DNA of 64,000 bases from contig CAKNLK010000013.1 in the NCBI GenBank assembly GCA_930989535.1, forward strand, positions 1 through 64,000. The letters run 5' to 3'. Position numbers and translations under genes: made by a program. Under the pieces are notes generated by a model, which was not told the DNA's origin, ran no database searches, and saw only the letters and a list, made by a program, of their open reading frames with translations. Below are positions 43,800 to 52,824 of this stretch, piece by piece. Source of the stretch: an uncultured Clostridia bacterium (lineage in GTDB: Bacteria > Bacillota > Clostridia > Christensenellales > Borkfalkiaceae). The first letter of the stretch is position 1, and each line of letters starts with the position of its first letter.

Positions 43800-43990
43800 T
43801 TGCGCAAGCAAAACCACGCTTTTACGCCGCGCACCCCTATTTGCCGATACCTCGGCTTACGGAATGGGTGAATGTCCGCGATTGTATAATATGTGTGCCC
43901 CTATATATCGCGGACACAGGGGAAAACCGCTCGGGTTTCCCCTTAAATCGCAGAAATTTGTTTTAACAGCTTAAAACAAATTTCGCGAGC
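43800..43990 (-). repeat. structured intergenic element, copy 3 (3' of secG)
   Basis: Minus strand: hairpin I (43984-43953), stem GAAATTTGTTTT, loop centred on AGCTGT; hairpin II (43942-43919), GGGGAAAcccgagcggTTTTCCCC; hairpin III, stem TGTCCGCGAT/ATCGCGGACA (43916-43873) with GGGCACAC in the loop and TTCACCC after it; hairpin IV CCGA-ggta-TCGG (43855-43844); hairpin V (43832-43802), loop GCGTGG. The hairpin III stem is wholly different from copies 1 and 2 yet still fully paired. Confidence 0.8.
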
Positions 43991-43993
43991 AAA

Positions 43994-44039
43994 AAATTTA
44001 GGCGGCTATTCCTTGGTAAGAATAACCGCCTTTAAATTT
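43994..44039 (-). terminator. terminator of secG
   Basis: AAATTTAGGCGG...CCGCCTTTAAATTT around a TATT/AATA inner pair, just past the secG stop; T-rich on the minus strand. Confidence 0.75.
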
Positions 44040-44047
44040 CCTTGCGT

Positions 44048-44380
44048 TTATGCAGTGACGCCCCAAACCGCATCCATCTGCAAAATGAAGAACAGAATCG
44101 AAAGAATCGTAAGCACGACGAGCACGATGACCGTCCACTTTTTCATCTTATATTCGATTGACCTGCCCTTATTCTTGCCGAAGAAGGTTTCGCTCGAGCC
44201 GCCGAGCGCGTCAATACCCGTGGAATTGCCCGGCTGGAATAAGACGATGAGAATCGCAACAATCGCCGCGACCATCATCACCAGCAAAAGAACCAAGGTG
44301 ATTATTCTGTAAAGCGTATAAACGTCGTTTCCGGAAACCGGAGCCAACAGATTGCTGATTATCGACATCATGCCGGACAT
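44048..44380 (-). CDS. secG: preprotein translocase subunit SecG
   Basis: 110 residues, two membrane helices (about 27-52 and 80-103) with a cytoplasmic loop GGSSETFFGKNKGRSIEYKM, a family hallmark. The N-terminus is longer than in E. coli. ATG 44380 is preferred because TTTGGAGAGATTCAG precedes it at correct spacing; an upstream ATG at 44398 lacks one. It lies between gpmI and rnr as in many Firmicutes. Confidence 0.9.
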   Translation of the reverse strand: MSGMMSIISNLLAPVSGNDVYTLYRIITLVLLLVMMVAAIVAILIVLFQPGNSTGIDALGGSSETFFGKNKGRSIEYKMKKWTVIVLVVLTILSILFFILQMDAVWGVTA

Positions 44381-44522
44381 CTGAATCTCTCCAAACAATT
44401 TTTTCGTTTACATGTGCAGGATTGCTTTCGCAAATCAAGCTATATTATTATAGCACAGCTCCCGATAATTTTCAACTTTTTTACGGGTATTTTTCCGCTA
44501 TTTTTGTGAAATATTCCCCTTT

Positions 44523-46061
44523 TTAGTGCACAATGAGCGTTTTGCCCGTCATCTCGGCGGGTACGGGAATGCCCATCATGTCCAAAAGAGTGGGCGCGAG
44601 GTCTGCCAACACGCCCCCTTCGCGCAGTTTCGCGTTCTTCAGCGCGTCGCACACCAGCACGACGGGCACGGGGTTGGTCGTGTGCGCGGTGAAGGGCGAG
44701 CCGTCTTCGGCAATCATCCTGTCCGCATTGCCGTGGTCGGCCGTGAGGAGCGCGCCGCCGCCCATCTCCAAAATCTTTTTGAGCACCTTGTCCACGCACT
44801 CGTCGACGGTGGCGACCGCCTTTTCCGCCGCCTCCAAAACGCCCGTGTGCCCGACCATGTCGCAGTTGGCAAAGTTGAGAATCATCGCGTCGTACTCGCC
44901 GGTGGAGAGCTGTTCGATTACCTTATCGGTGACCTCGTAGGCGCTCATCTCCGGCTTCAAGTCGTAGGTGGCGACCTTCGGGGAAGGCACGAGCACGCGC
45001 ACCTCGTTCGGGTTGGGCGCCTCCACGCCGCCGTTGAAAAAGAAAGTTACGTGCGCGTACTTCTCCGTTTCGGCGATGCGAAGCTGCTTTTTGCCGAGGG
45101 AGGAAAGGTACTCGCCCAGCGTGTTTTTCAGGCTCTGCGGCTTGAAAGCGACGTGAACGTGCGAGAAGGTCGCGTCGTACTGCGTGAAGCAGACGTAATA
45201 GGGCGCGAGATAGCCCGTCTTGCGCTCGAACCCGTCGAAGCCCGGCTCGGTGAACGCGCGGGTGATTTCGCGGGCGCGGTCGGGGCGGAAGTTGAAGAAG
45301 ATGACGCTGTCGCCCTCTTCCACCAGCGCCACGGGCTTGCCGCCCTTGACGACGTTGGTCGGCAGGATAAATTCGTCCGTCACGTCCTTTGTATACGATT
45401 CCTCGATGGCGTCCGCCGCATTTTCGGCGTGGATGCCGTTGCCGAGGGTGAGCATTTCGTACGCCTTGGAAACGCGCTCCCAGCGGTTGTCCCTGTCCAT
45501 CGCGTAGTAGCGACCGCAGACGGAAGCGATTGTTCCGAAGCCGAGCTTGTCCATTTCCGCCTGCAAGGCACGCACGAAGCCCGCGCCCGAGGTGGGAGAC
45601 ACGTCGCGCCCGTCCATAAAGCAATGCACATAGGCGTTGTCAAGCCCCTCTTTTTTGCACATTTCGAGGAGGGCATACAGGTGGGTGTTGTGGCTGTGCA
45701 CGCCGCCGTCCGAGCAGAGACCCCAGATGTGCAGCTTTTTGCCGTTCTTTTTGGCGTTTTCCATAGCGCCGAGCAGCGCCTCGTTCTTGAAGAACTCCCC
45801 GTCCTGAATTTCCTTGGTGATTTTGGTGAGCTCCTGGTACACGATGCGCCCCGCGCCCATGTTCAGGTGCCCTACTTCCGAATTGCCCATCTGGCCCTCG
45901 GGGAGGCCGACGCTCATGCCGCTCGCGCCCAGCTGCGCGGAGGGGTACTCCCGCTCGTAGCGCTTGACGTTCGGGCTGCCCTCCAGCTCAATGGCGTTGC
46001 CCTTTTTGTCGGGATTGATGCCGTAGCCGTCCATGATGATGATTGCATAAGGTTTTTTCAT
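44523..46061 (-). CDS. gpmI: 2,3-bisphosphoglycerate-independent phosphoglycerate mutase
   Basis: 512 residues, full length. It interconverts 3- and 2-phosphoglycerate, using two Mn ions and a phosphoserine. IIMDGYGINPDKKGNAI holds the first Asp, MGNSEVGHLNMGAGR the Ser, HCFMDGRDVSPTSG, YAMDRDNRWERV, NFANCDMVGHTG and TADHGNADRMI the metal ligands. It has its own TTGCAA-17-TATAAT promoter. It belongs to the glycolytic cluster with pgk and tpiA, from which it is separated by two divergent regulator genes. Confidence 0.96.
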   Translation of the reverse strand: MKKPYAIIIMDGYGINPDKKGNAIELEGSPNVKRYEREYPSAQLGASGMSVGLPEGQMGNSEVGHLNMGAGRIVYQELTKITKEIQDGEFFKNEALLGAMENAKKNGKKLHIWGLCSDGGVHSHNTHLYALLEMCKKEGLDNAYVHCFMDGRDVSPTSGAGFVRALQAEMDKLGFGTIASVCGRYYAMDRDNRWERVSKAYEMLTLGNGIHAENAADAIEESYTKDVTDEFILPTNVVKGGKPVALVEEGDSVIFFNFRPDRAREITRAFTEPGFDGFERKTGYLAPYYVCFTQYDATFSHVHVAFKPQSLKNTLGEYLSSLGKKQLRIAETEKYAHVTFFFNGGVEAPNPNEVRVLVPSPKVATYDLKPEMSAYEVTDKVIEQLSTGEYDAMILNFANCDMVGHTGVLEAAEKAVATVDECVDKVLKKILEMGGGALLTADHGNADRMIAEDGSPFTAHTTNPVPVVLVCDALKNAKLREGGVLADLAPTLLDMMGIPVPAEMTGKTLIVH

Positions 46062-46100
46062 TTTTTCGATTACCTCGCTGAAAACTCTTTTTCATTTAAT

Positions 46101-46129
46101 ATTATACCGTAAATCCGCCCTTTTTGCAA
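46101..46129 (-). promoter_or_regulatory. promoter of gpmI
   Basis: Minus strand: TTGCAA, 17-bp spacer, TATAAT, about 40 bp before the ATG. The rest of the gap to 46325 is non-coding, with no further hairpin of note. Confidence 0.75.
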
Positions 46130-46325
46130 CTTTGCGCATGCCCCTTTTCGCGATATTTTCGGCGGGGTTTCGCCGCGATGCAGCACATTCCCCTTTTTGC
46201 CGCCCACCTTTCAGAAATTGAAAATTATAGTAAAAACAAATTGCCGGCTCTTTGCAAAGCGGCGGCGCCGATTCGGTGATAAAATCTTTGCAGTTAACTT
46301 TTTTTGAAAAAACGACATTATTTTC

Positions 46326-46354
46326 TTGACAAGAGTTGCACAATGTGCTATTAT
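46326..46354 (+). promoter_or_regulatory. promoter of the XRE pair with an embedded palindrome
   Basis: TTGACA, 17-bp spacer, TATTAT. The spacer ends in the palindrome GCACA-a-TGTGC (46338-46348), a likely operator for an XRE repressor because it lies between the two promoter boxes. Confidence 0.75.
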
Positions 46355-46424
46355 ATGCCAAACGGATGAGAAAAAGCGGTACACGTAGACTGTATTCCGC
46401 AGCAACAGAATATGGGGAGAAATC

Positions 46425-46643
46425 ATGTTGATTGACGATATTAAACTTCGTCTTCGCGCCGCTATTAAGGATAGCGGGCTGAGCCAAAAAGAGATCGCCA
46501 AGCGCGTCGGGGTACACCCCTCCACCGTGAGCAAATATGTTCGCATGGAGAAATACCCGTCCATTGACACGTTCGCGGAGCTTTGCCGGGCGATTGGAGC
46601 TTCTTCAGACAGAATATTGGGGCTGGACAACAGCCTTGAATAG
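46425..46643 (+). CDS. XRE-family helix-turn-helix regulator
   Basis: 72 residues, a single HTH_3 domain: LRAAIKDSGLSQKEIAKRVG then VHPSTVSKYVRMEKYPSIDT, where the recognition helix is the VHPSTVSKYV part. There is no partner or sensor domain. GGGGAGAAATC precedes the ATG. It is followed after 81 bp by a second XRE gene in the same direction; both are inserted, on the opposite strand, in the glycolysis cluster. Confidence 0.9.
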   Translation: MLIDDIKLRLRAAIKDSGLSQKEIAKRVGVHPSTVSKYVRMEKYPSIDTFAELCRAIGASSDRILGLDNSLE

Positions 46644-46665
46644 ATAAGCGGTGCTTCCATTATTA

Positions 46666-46690
46666 TGCCGAAAACGGCAATGTTTTGGCA
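46666..46690 (+). promoter_or_regulatory. inverted repeat before the second XRE gene
   Basis: TGCCGAAAAC-ggcaat-GTTTTGGCA, arms match except for one missing base; 35 bp before the ATG at 46725. Possible operator. Confidence 0.45.
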
Positions 46691-46724
46691 TTTTAAAATT
46701 TCCGGCACCGCGGGATGGAGTCTA

Positions 46725-47048
46725 ATGTTTGCAAAAACTTTGAAAACTTTGCGCAAAGAGAACGACACGACGCAGTGCGAATTGGCCGATAAACTCGGCG
46801 TAAAGCAATCTACTGTCAGCAGCTGGGAAATCGGGCGTTCCCGCCCCACTTTCGAGCAACTGGTCGAAATTTCGAATATCTTCGGCACGTCGACCGATTA
46901 CCTGCTCGGAAAGTCGGACGAGGAAAACAACTTCGTTTATACCGACAGCAAAACGCTGCAGAATTTTTACGCGGACTTCGGCAAACTCTCGAAAGCTGAA
47001 CAGAATTTTATCGTTAAATCCGTTCGTGCTTACGTAGAAAACAAGTAA
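46725..47048 (+). CDS. XRE-family regulator with short C-terminal extension
   Basis: 107 residues. HTH_3 at residues 3-60 (FAKTLKTLRKENDTTQCELA, KLGVKQSTVSSWEIGRSRP, FGTSTDYLLGKSDEE), of the SinR/phage-repressor type, then a helical tail (FYADFGKLSKAEQNFIVKSV) that probably dimerises. GGGATGGAG precedes the ATG. Target unknown; being next to gpmI and tpiA does not show that it controls them. Confidence 0.9.
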   Translation: MFAKTLKTLRKENDTTQCELADKLGVKQSTVSSWEIGRSRPTFEQLVEISNIFGTSTDYLLGKSDEENNFVYTDSKTLQNFYADFGKLSKAEQNFIVKSVRAYVENK

Positions 47049-47153
47049 TCGGCGCAAAAACCAGAAAAGTACCTGCCCTACCGGCGGTATCTTTTCTTAC
47101 CCTCACAATCAACCGGGTTAACTATTAACAAAAATAAGGATATTTCCGATGTT

Positions 47154-47186
47154 AAAATCCCTGCTTCACCGCAGGGATTTTTGTTT
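47154..47186 (+). terminator. terminator of the XRE operon
   Basis: AAAATCCCTGC-ttcacc-GCAGGGATTTTTGTTT, about 105 bp past the second XRE stop. Confidence 0.85.
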
Positions 47187-47250
47187 CAGTATTACCGCGG
47201 CAGGCACCGCAGGCGCCGCCCGGAGCGCGTGCCCGCCGCACCTTTTTTAT

Positions 47251-47284
47251 AAAAAACAGCCGCCCGAATGAATATTCGGGCGGC
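47251..47284 (-). terminator. terminator of tpiA
   Basis: GCCGCCCGAAT-gaat-ATTCGGGCGGC; on the minus strand TTTTTT follows. It lies 18 bp past the tpiA stop. Confidence 0.85.
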
Positions 47285-47301
47285 GATAATTTTTTTGCCG
47301 A

Positions 47302-48048
47302 TTATTTGTTGTAGTTGACGATAATCGAGAAGTCTTCCGCCTTCAAGGACGCGCCGCCGATGAGGCCGCCGTCGATTTCGGGCATAGCCATGAGCTCCTT
47401 GCAGTTCTTCGCGTTCATGCTGCCGCCGTACTGGATGCGCACTTTTTCCGCGCATTTCGGGCAGAACACTTCCGCACAGGTCTTGCGGATAAAGCCGATG
47501 GTCTCGTTCGCCTGCTCCGCCGTAGCGGTTTTGCCGGTGCCGATTGCCCAGACGGGTTCGTAGGCGATGACGATTTTGGAAACGTCGTCCAGCCCCTTCA
47601 ATCCCTCGCGGATTTGCACGTCGAGCACGGCTTCCGTCTTGCCCGTTTCGCGCTCCTCGAGGCTCTCGCCGACGCAGACGATGGGGATGAGCCCCGCCGC
47701 CAAAGCCGCGTGCATGCGCTTATTGACCGTTTCGTCCGTTTCGCCGAAGTACTGACGGCGCTCGCTGTGGCCGATGATGACGTATTCCACGCCGAATTCC
47801 TTGAGCATCGCCGCGGAAATTTCGCCCGTGTACGCGCCCTTTTCGGCAAAGTGCACGTTCTGCGCGCCCAGGTGAATGTTGCTCCCCTTGACAGCCTCGC
47901 CTACCGCGGGGATATCGGTGAAGGGAACGCAGACGACGACGTCGCAATCCGCGTCTTTGACGAGCGGCTTCAAAGCGCTGACCAATTCCACGCCCTGCGC
48001 CGCAGTATTGTTCATTTTCCAGTTGCCTGCAATAATGGGTTTTCTCAT
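47302..48048 (-). CDS. tpiA: triosephosphate isomerase
   Basis: 248 residues. AGNWKMNNT (catalytic Lys), [20 protein letters not shown] (catalytic His), [15 protein letters not shown] (catalytic Glu), [11 protein letters not shown] and [15 protein letters not shown] are all intact. It follows pgk on the same strand, with a structured repeat element of about 360 bp between them; no strong promoter of its own is seen. Confidence 0.97.
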   Translation of the reverse strand: MRKPIIAGNWKMNNTAAQGVELVSALKPLVKDADCDVVVCVPFTDIPAVGEAVKGSNIHLGAQNVHFAEKGAYTGEISAAMLKEFGVEYVIIGHSERRQYFGETDETVNKRMHAALAAGLIPIVCVGESLEERETGKTEAVLDVQIREGLKGLDDVSKIVIAYEPVWAIGTGKTATAEQANETIGFIRKTCAEVFCPKCAEKVRIQYGGSMNAKNCKELMAMPEIDGGLIGGASLKAEDFSIIVNYNK

Positions 48049-48124
48049 ACTGACTTTATGACCTCTTTACAATTTAAAAATTTAGAATACAGAATTTTTT
48101 CAAATAAATACTCGCAAAAGCAAA

Positions 48125-48480
48125 TTAACTCGCGCAAGCAATTACTCGCAAAAGCAAAAACCACGCTTTTTGCTTTTGCACTCAATTCGCTGAAAAGCTT
48201 ATGCGGAAAGAATGAATTTGCGCGATTTTGATTAAGGGAGCCTTAAAAAACAACGGGATCCCCGAAAATCGCAACGCGCGTAGCGGTGTGAGATTTTTGG
48301 GGAAAAGGAGCAACAAGCACACGATGGCATGGCGGCAAGCAAAGCGCGCCGCCCGCCGTCTGTCGCCTTGTTGCGACGAGCGCAAAGAGAGAAAACCGGC
48401 GGTTAGCAGCCGCAGCTGCGTACCCGCGGGTTTTCTTTCAAATCAAGCATTTCGTAGCATCTCTTTTGCGAGAAATGCGC
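48125..48480 (-). repeat. structured intergenic element, copy 4 (3' of pgk), with extra module
   Basis: Hairpin V is perfect (48179-48148, 13-bp stem, loop GCGTGG on the minus strand). Hairpin IV is degenerate. The region 48257-48382 is a module also found in copy 5 at 58782-58908, nearly identical over its first 65 bp; it forms CCCCAAAAATC...GATTTTCGGGG and, separately, GTCGC-aacaag-GCGAC. The pgk-proximal part (48383-48480) has its own long stem (AAAGAAAACC...GGTTTTCTCTCTTT). Nothing coding in this 442-bp gap. Confidence 0.75.
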
Positions 48481-48490
48481 GAAGCCCCTT

Positions 48491-49807
48491 TTACTCTTTG
48501 TCGTTCAGGCAGGCGATGCCGGGCAGGACCTTGCCCTCCATCAGTTCGAGCGAAGCGCCGCCGCCCGTGGAGATGTGCGTCATCTTGTCCGCAAAGCCGA
48601 GCTGCTGTACCGCCGCCGCGCTGTCGCCGCCGCCGATGATGGTCGTGGCGTCTTTCGCTTCCGCCATCGCCTCGGCGATAGCGATTGTGCCCTTGGCGAG
48701 CGTCGGGTTCTCAAACACGCCCATCGGCCCGTTCCAGACGACCGTTTTGGCGCCCTTGATTGCGTCTGCAAACAGCTTGCGCGTCTCTTCGCCGATATCC
48801 AGCCCCTCCATGTCGGCGGGGATTTCGCTGACCTTCACCGTCTTGACCTCGATGGGCGCGTCGATGGGGTTGGGGAAATCCTTCGCGATGACGGTATCGA
48901 CGGGCAGAAGCAATTTTTTGCCCATGTCTTTCGCCTTTTGGAGCATGTCCTTGCAGTAGCCGAGTTTTTCGTCGTCGACGAGGGATTTGCCGATTTCGTA
49001 CCCTTCCGCCTTGAGGAAAGTATACGCCATGCCGCCGCCGATGATGAGGATATCGCATTTATTCAAAAGGTTGGAGATGACGTTGAGCTTGTCCGCGACT
49101 TTCGCGCCGCCGAGAACCGCGACGAACGGGTGGACGGGGTGCTCGAGGCTGTCCGCCATCACTTCCAGCTCTTTCTGAATGAGGAAGCCGCAGACCGCCG
49201 TCTTGACGAAGCCCTGCTCGACGATTGCCGCCGTGGAGGCGTGCGAGCGGTGCGCCGTGCCGAAAGCGTCGTTCACATAGATGTCGCAGTAGGACGCGAG
49301 CTTTTTGCAGAACTCGGGGTCTCTGCCCTCTTCGCCCGCGTAGAAGCGCAGGTTTTCGAGCAGGACGCACTCGCCCTCTTTGAGCGCCGCGACCTTCTTT
49401 TCCGCGTCGGGGCCGACCACGTCGGAAGCGAAGGTGACTTTATTGTCCAACAGCTGGTTGAGCCTGTCCGCAACGGGCTTGAGGGTGAACTTCTTCGCGT
49501 CGCCCTTCGCCTTTTCGATATATTCGGCGGTAGCCTTCGCCTGCTCTTCGGCGGGGAGAGCTTCGACCGCCTTTTTCTCCTTTTTATTGAGCTTGATTTT
49601 CTCGTCGAAGATGTTGTGAGGCTTGCCCATGTGCGAGCAGAGCACGACTTTCGCGTTGTGCTCCATCAGATATTGGATGGTGGGCAGCGCACCCATGATG
49701 CGGTTTTCGTCGGTAATCTTGCCGTCCTTCATCGGAACGTTGAAATCCACGCGCACGAGTACGCGCTTGCCGTTTACGTCGACATCGGTGATAGACTTTT
49801 TATTCAT
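48491..49807 (-). CDS. pgk: phosphoglycerate kinase with an insertion
   Basis: 438 residues. [66 protein letters not shown] and the glycine-rich [10 protein letters not shown] and [13 protein letters not shown] blocks are all present. It is about 40 residues longer than usual: residues 66-106 form a Lys/Ala/Glu-rich helical insertion between the SHxGxP loop and the [10 protein letters not shown] block. It lies in the N-terminal substrate domain; it looks like a surface hairpin of helices. AAGGAGATAACTGT and a strong promoter precede it. Confidence 0.95.
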   Translation of the reverse strand: MNKKSITDVDVNGKRVLVRVDFNVPMKDGKITDENRIMGALPTIQYLMEHNAKVVLCSHMGKPHNIFDEKIKLNKKEKKAVEALPAEEQAKATAEYIEKAKGDAKKFTLKPVADRLNQLLDNKVTFASDVVGPDAEKKVAALKEGECVLLENLRFYAGEEGRDPEFCKKLASYCDIYVNDAFGTAHRSHASTAAIVEQGFVKTAVCGFLIQKELEVMADSLEHPVHPFVAVLGGAKVADKLNVISNLLNKCDILIIGGGMAYTFLKAEGYEIGKSLVDDEKLGYCKDMLQKAKDMGKKLLLPVDTVIAKDFPNPIDAPIEVKTVKVSEIPADMEGLDIGEETRKLFADAIKGAKTVVWNGPMGVFENPTLAKGTIAIAEAMAEAKDATTIIGGGDSAAAVQQLGFADKMTHISTGGGASLELMEGKVLPGIACLNDKE

Positions 49808-49845
49808 ACAGTTATCTCCTTTGCTGAATTTTCTCTTCCTATATT

Positions 49846-49874
49846 ATGATACCCTTTTTTGCGGCTTTTGTCAA
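49846..49874 (-). promoter_or_regulatory. promoter of pgk-tpiA
   Basis: Minus strand: TTGACA, 17-bp spacer, TATCAT, about 39 bp before the pgk ATG. Confidence 0.75.
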
Positions 49875-49895
49875 TTTATTGACGGGAAATGTTTC

Positions 49896-50417
49896 CTATA
49901 ATTTGCTCTCCCGCCCCGAATCCGCGCACGGCTTGCAGGAGCGGAGCGCGCCCCGCTTTTCCCCCTCCGCAAAGCCGAACTGCCGCCAGCCCTCGTACAC
50001 GGCGATTGCCACCGAGTTGGACAGGTTCAGCGAGCGGATTTCCCCTATCATCGGGATGCGCACCGCCTCGTCGTACCGCCTTGCCAAAAGCTCTTCGGGC
50101 AATCCCTTCGTCTCCTTGCCGAACACGAGGAAGTCCCCCTCGCGGTACTGCACGTCGCTGTGGGTTTTGGCGGCTTTTGTGGAAAAAAACCAAAACCGCC
50201 CGCCCGGGAACTTTGCGAACAATTCTTCAATATTGTCGTAAAAAGAAATATCCACGAAGTGCCAGTAATCCAGCCCCGCGCGCTTCAGATACTTATCGGA
50301 CACCTCGAACCCGAGCGGGCGGACGAGGTGCAGCTTGCAGCCGGTTGCCGCGCACGTGCGCACGATGTTGCCCGTATTCTGCGGAATTTCCGGCTCGACC
50401 AAAACGATGTTGAACAT
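49896..50417 (-). CDS. trmL: tRNA (cytidine/uridine-34-2'-O)-methyltransferase
   Basis: 173 residues, a SPOUT methyltransferase. FNIVLVEPEIPQNTGNIVRT (N-terminus with catalytic Arg), HLVRPLGFEV, LVFGKETKGLP and RSLNLSNSVAIAVYE (knot) are diagnostic. About 15 C-terminal residues exceed the usual length. ATG 50417 is chosen by homology; AGGAG lies 13 nt upstream, a long spacing. The pgk promoter overlaps its stop region. Confidence 0.93.
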   Translation of the reverse strand: MFNIVLVEPEIPQNTGNIVRTCAATGCKLHLVRPLGFEVSDKYLKRAGLDYWHFVDISFYDNIEELFAKFPGGRFWFFSTKAAKTHSDVQYREGDFLVFGKETKGLPEELLARRYDEAVRIPMIGEIRSLNLSNSVAIAVYEGWRQFGFAEGEKRGALRSCKPCADSGRESKL

Positions 50418-50527
50418 TTGTATTTTTGTACTCCTTTTGCCCTGCAAACGCATAAACGCGGCCGTTTATCGACAGTTTTTCTGTTTTTATCGAACATCTG
50501 CCGAAACGAATTTTTTCGATAAAATGC

Positions 50528-50667
50528 TTGACTTTCCGGCCGGGTTATACTATAATAATAACGTAAGAATGTATCAATTCTTGCACATTTAAATCGCTCA
50601 TACTCACTACCCATATTTTTTCTCATTTGTTTTAGGAGGAAGGCACGCCGCAAGGTGTGCCTTCCTC
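50528..50667 (+). promoter_or_regulatory. strong promoter without a known gene, with a downstream hairpin
   Basis: TTGACT (50528-50533), 17-bp spacer, TATAAT (50551-50556) on the plus strand. Downstream there is no gene: both neighbours are on the minus strand. About 80 nt after the predicted start a hairpin GAGGAAGGCAC...GTGCCTTCCTC (50636-50667) lies in the path, followed by only a short CTT. A small RNA of about 110 nt is possible. A 7-codon ORF (MYQFLHI) is present at 50569-50592 but has no ribosome binding site. The rest of 50418-50748 is non-coding. Confidence 0.5.
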
Positions 50668-50748
50668 TTAAACATTTCCGCGTCTTTTTTGCGCGCGCAT
50701 GCCGCCGCCCCGCCCGCGCGAAAACGCAGGCGGAGAACCCTGCGAAAC

Positions 50749-51819
50749 TCAGTCGATAACGCCGCCGCCTATACACTTATCCCCGCTGTAAAAGACGGCG
50801 TACTGCCCGCCCGTGACGGCGCGCTGGGGAACGTCGAACATCACCCGCGCGGAATCCTCGCCCGTGCGCAGGACGCGCACCCCCTGCTCGCTCTGGCGGT
50901 AGCGGAACTTCGCCGTGCAGACGAACTCCGTTTCCTGCGGCGCGCGCGGTATCCAGTTGATGCCCGAAACGGTGCACTCCCCGGTAAACAGCGCGCTCTC
51001 GTCGCCGTGCGAAACGTACAATATATTGTTCTTTACGTCCTTTTTGACGACGAACCAGCGCCCCTCCGCGTCGTCGCCCTTTCTGCCGCCGAGGTTCAGC
51101 CCCCTGCGCTGGCCGAGGGTGTAGTACATCAGCCCGATGTGCTCGCCCACCTCTTCCCCCTCGAAGGTGCGGATAGGCCCCGGCTGCGCGGGCAGGTATG
51201 TCTTTAAAAAGTTGCGGAAGTTGCGCTCGCCGATGAAGCAGATGCCCGTGCTGTCCTTCTTTTTCGCGGTGGAAAGCCCGTACTTTTCCGCAAGCTCGCG
51301 CACCTGCGGCTTCAACAGCTTTCCGAGCGGAAAGAGCACGTCCGCCAGCTGCGGCTGCGTGACCTGATTCAGAAAATAGGTCTGGTCTTTGTTCGCGTCC
51401 GCCGCTTTCAGAAGATAGTGGGTATCCCCCTGGTGCAAAATGTCGCAATAGTGCCCGGTGGCGACGAAATCCGCGCCAAGCGCGCGGGCGTACTCCTTGA
51501 AGGGGCCGAACTTGATTTCGCGGTTGCACAGCACGTCGGGGTTGGGGGTGCGGCCGCGGGAATACTCCTCGAGGAAGTGCGCAAACACGCGCTCGGCATA
51601 CTCCTTGGCGAAGTTGACGGTATAATACGGGATTCCGATTTTGTTGCACACGCGCCTGACGTCCTCGTAGTCCGCCTCGGCGGTGCAGCAGCCGTTTTCC
51701 CCCTCCTCTTCCCAGTTGACCATGTACAGGCCTATTACGTTGTAACCCTGCTCCTTTAAGAGGAGGGCGGCGACGGAGCTGTCTACCCCGCCGCTCATGC
51801 CGACGACGACCGTTTTCAC
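50749..51819 (-). CDS. mnmA: tRNA-specific 2-thiouridylase
   Basis: 356 residues. It thiolates U34 of tRNA-Lys, -Glu and -Gln. PP-loop [36 protein letters not shown], the first catalytic Cys in [13 protein letters not shown] and the second in [16 protein letters not shown], followed by [17 protein letters not shown], complete the family. The start is GTG at 51819 with CGGAGAAAAAGC upstream. It has its own promoter. Confidence 0.96.
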   Translation of the reverse strand: MKTVVVGMSGGVDSSVAALLLKEQGYNVIGLYMVNWEEEGENGCCTAEADYEDVRRVCNKIGIPYYTVNFAKEYAERVFAHFLEEYSRGRTPNPDVLCNREIKFGPFKEYARALGADFVATGHYCDILHQGDTHYLLKAADANKDQTYFLNQVTQPQLADVLFPLGKLLKPQVRELAEKYGLSTAKKKDSTGICFIGERNFRNFLKTYLPAQPGPIRTFEGEEVGEHIGLMYYTLGQRRGLNLGGRKGDDAEGRWFVVKKDVKNNILYVSHGDESALFTGECTVSGINWIPRAPQETEFVCTAKFRYRQSEQGVRVLRTGEDSARVMFDVPQRAVTGGQYAVFYSGDKCIGGGVID

Positions 51820-51849
51820 GCTTTTTCTCCGAAATGTTGGTTTCGTTTT

Positions 51850-51879
51850 ATTATACCGCCGAATTGCCGCGGCTGTCAA
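51850..51879 (-). promoter_or_regulatory. promoter of mnmA
   Basis: Minus strand: TTGACA, 18-bp spacer, TATAAT, about 30 bp before the GTG. Confidence 0.75.
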
Positions 51880-51923
51880 TTAAAAAGGCGGCGCCGAACC
51901 GTGCCGACGCCGCCGAAGCCGCT

Positions 51924-52502
51924 TTATTTGCCGATATTTTTGAGATACGCGAGCGCGCACTCGACGCACCCGTCCACGCCGACCAGGCCGCTGTCCAGGC
52001 ACAGGTGGTGGTTTTCCGCCCTGCCCCACTTTTGGTCGGTGTAGTACTCGTAGTATTTTTTGCGCTTTTTATCCGTCGCCTTGACGTGCTCCTCCATCTT
52101 TTCGGGCGGTATACCCAACCCCATTTCGTTTTTGCGCTCGACGCGCTTTGCGAGCGGCGCGTGGATGTAAATTTTTACGCTGTCCTCCACGATGACGTCG
52201 GAACAGCGGCCGATGAGCACGCACGGGCCCTGCCCCGCCAGTTTTTTGATGAGCGCCGACTGCGCGATGTAGATTTGGTCGGTCATCGGCATCTGATAGT
52301 AGGAGTACAGCGTGCGCGAAAAGATGCTCGGCGCGCTCTCCTCGTAGTGCTTCATGAACTCGGCGGAGAGGTTGCTGTCCTCCGCGGCCAAGGAGATGAG
52401 GTCTTTATCGTAAAAGGGAATGCCCAATTCCTTGGCGAGCTTGATGCCGAATTCCCTGCCGCCGCTGCCGAACTGACGGCTTACCGTGATTACTTTATCC
52501 AT
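51924..52502 (-). CDS. cytidylate kinase-like family protein
   Basis: 192 residues. ITVSRQFGSGGREFGIKLA is a P-loop variant found in the cytidylate kinase-like (AAA_26) family; IPFYDKDLISLAA, GPCVLIGRCSDVI and IYIHAPLAKRVERK follow. It is not the essential CMP kinase (Cmk), which has a different core; substrate unknown. Very common in Clostridia. GGGGGATACAAG precedes the ATG. Own promoter; downstream mnmA has its own as well. Confidence 0.85.
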   Translation of the reverse strand: MDKVITVSRQFGSGGREFGIKLAKELGIPFYDKDLISLAAEDSNLSAEFMKHYEESAPSIFSRTLYSYYQMPMTDQIYIAQSALIKKLAGQGPCVLIGRCSDVIVEDSVKIYIHAPLAKRVERKNEMGLGIPPEKMEEHVKATDKKRKKYYEYYTDQKWGRAENHHLCLDSGLVGVDGCVECALAYLKNIGK

Positions 52503-52824
52503 CTTGTATCCCCCTTTTACCGCCCCTGCAGCGGTTCGTTTGGCATTGCCGTACGATTCATGACACTGCCATACTATTATTTTAAACGCGGAAACGGAAA
52601 TTTGTCAAGACTCTTTTCAAAATTTTTCTGTTTTTTGGGCGAAAATACGCGGCCTGCGCGGTATAAACGCACGGCAAAGCGCGCGGGCGGAACCGCCCGC
52701 GCGCCCCTGATCAAACAGGCTCTGCCCCTTTAATCCAGGCAGATTACGCAGATATTGCAGCAGGGATTGCACTGCCGCACGCCGCCGCTTTTCGCCTCCG
52801 CGCCATCGAGCGGCAAGCAATAAA
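52503..52824. other. intergenic region with promoter and palindrome
   Basis: Contains the promoter of the kinase-like gene (minus strand TTGACA 52608-52603, 18 bp, TAAAAT 52584-52579) and a perfect 12-bp inverted repeat with a 2-nt spacer at 52679-52704 (arm GCGCGCGGGCGG). The latter could end the arabinose operon or act as a hairpin but has no T-tract. No gene is seen. Confidence 0.6.
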
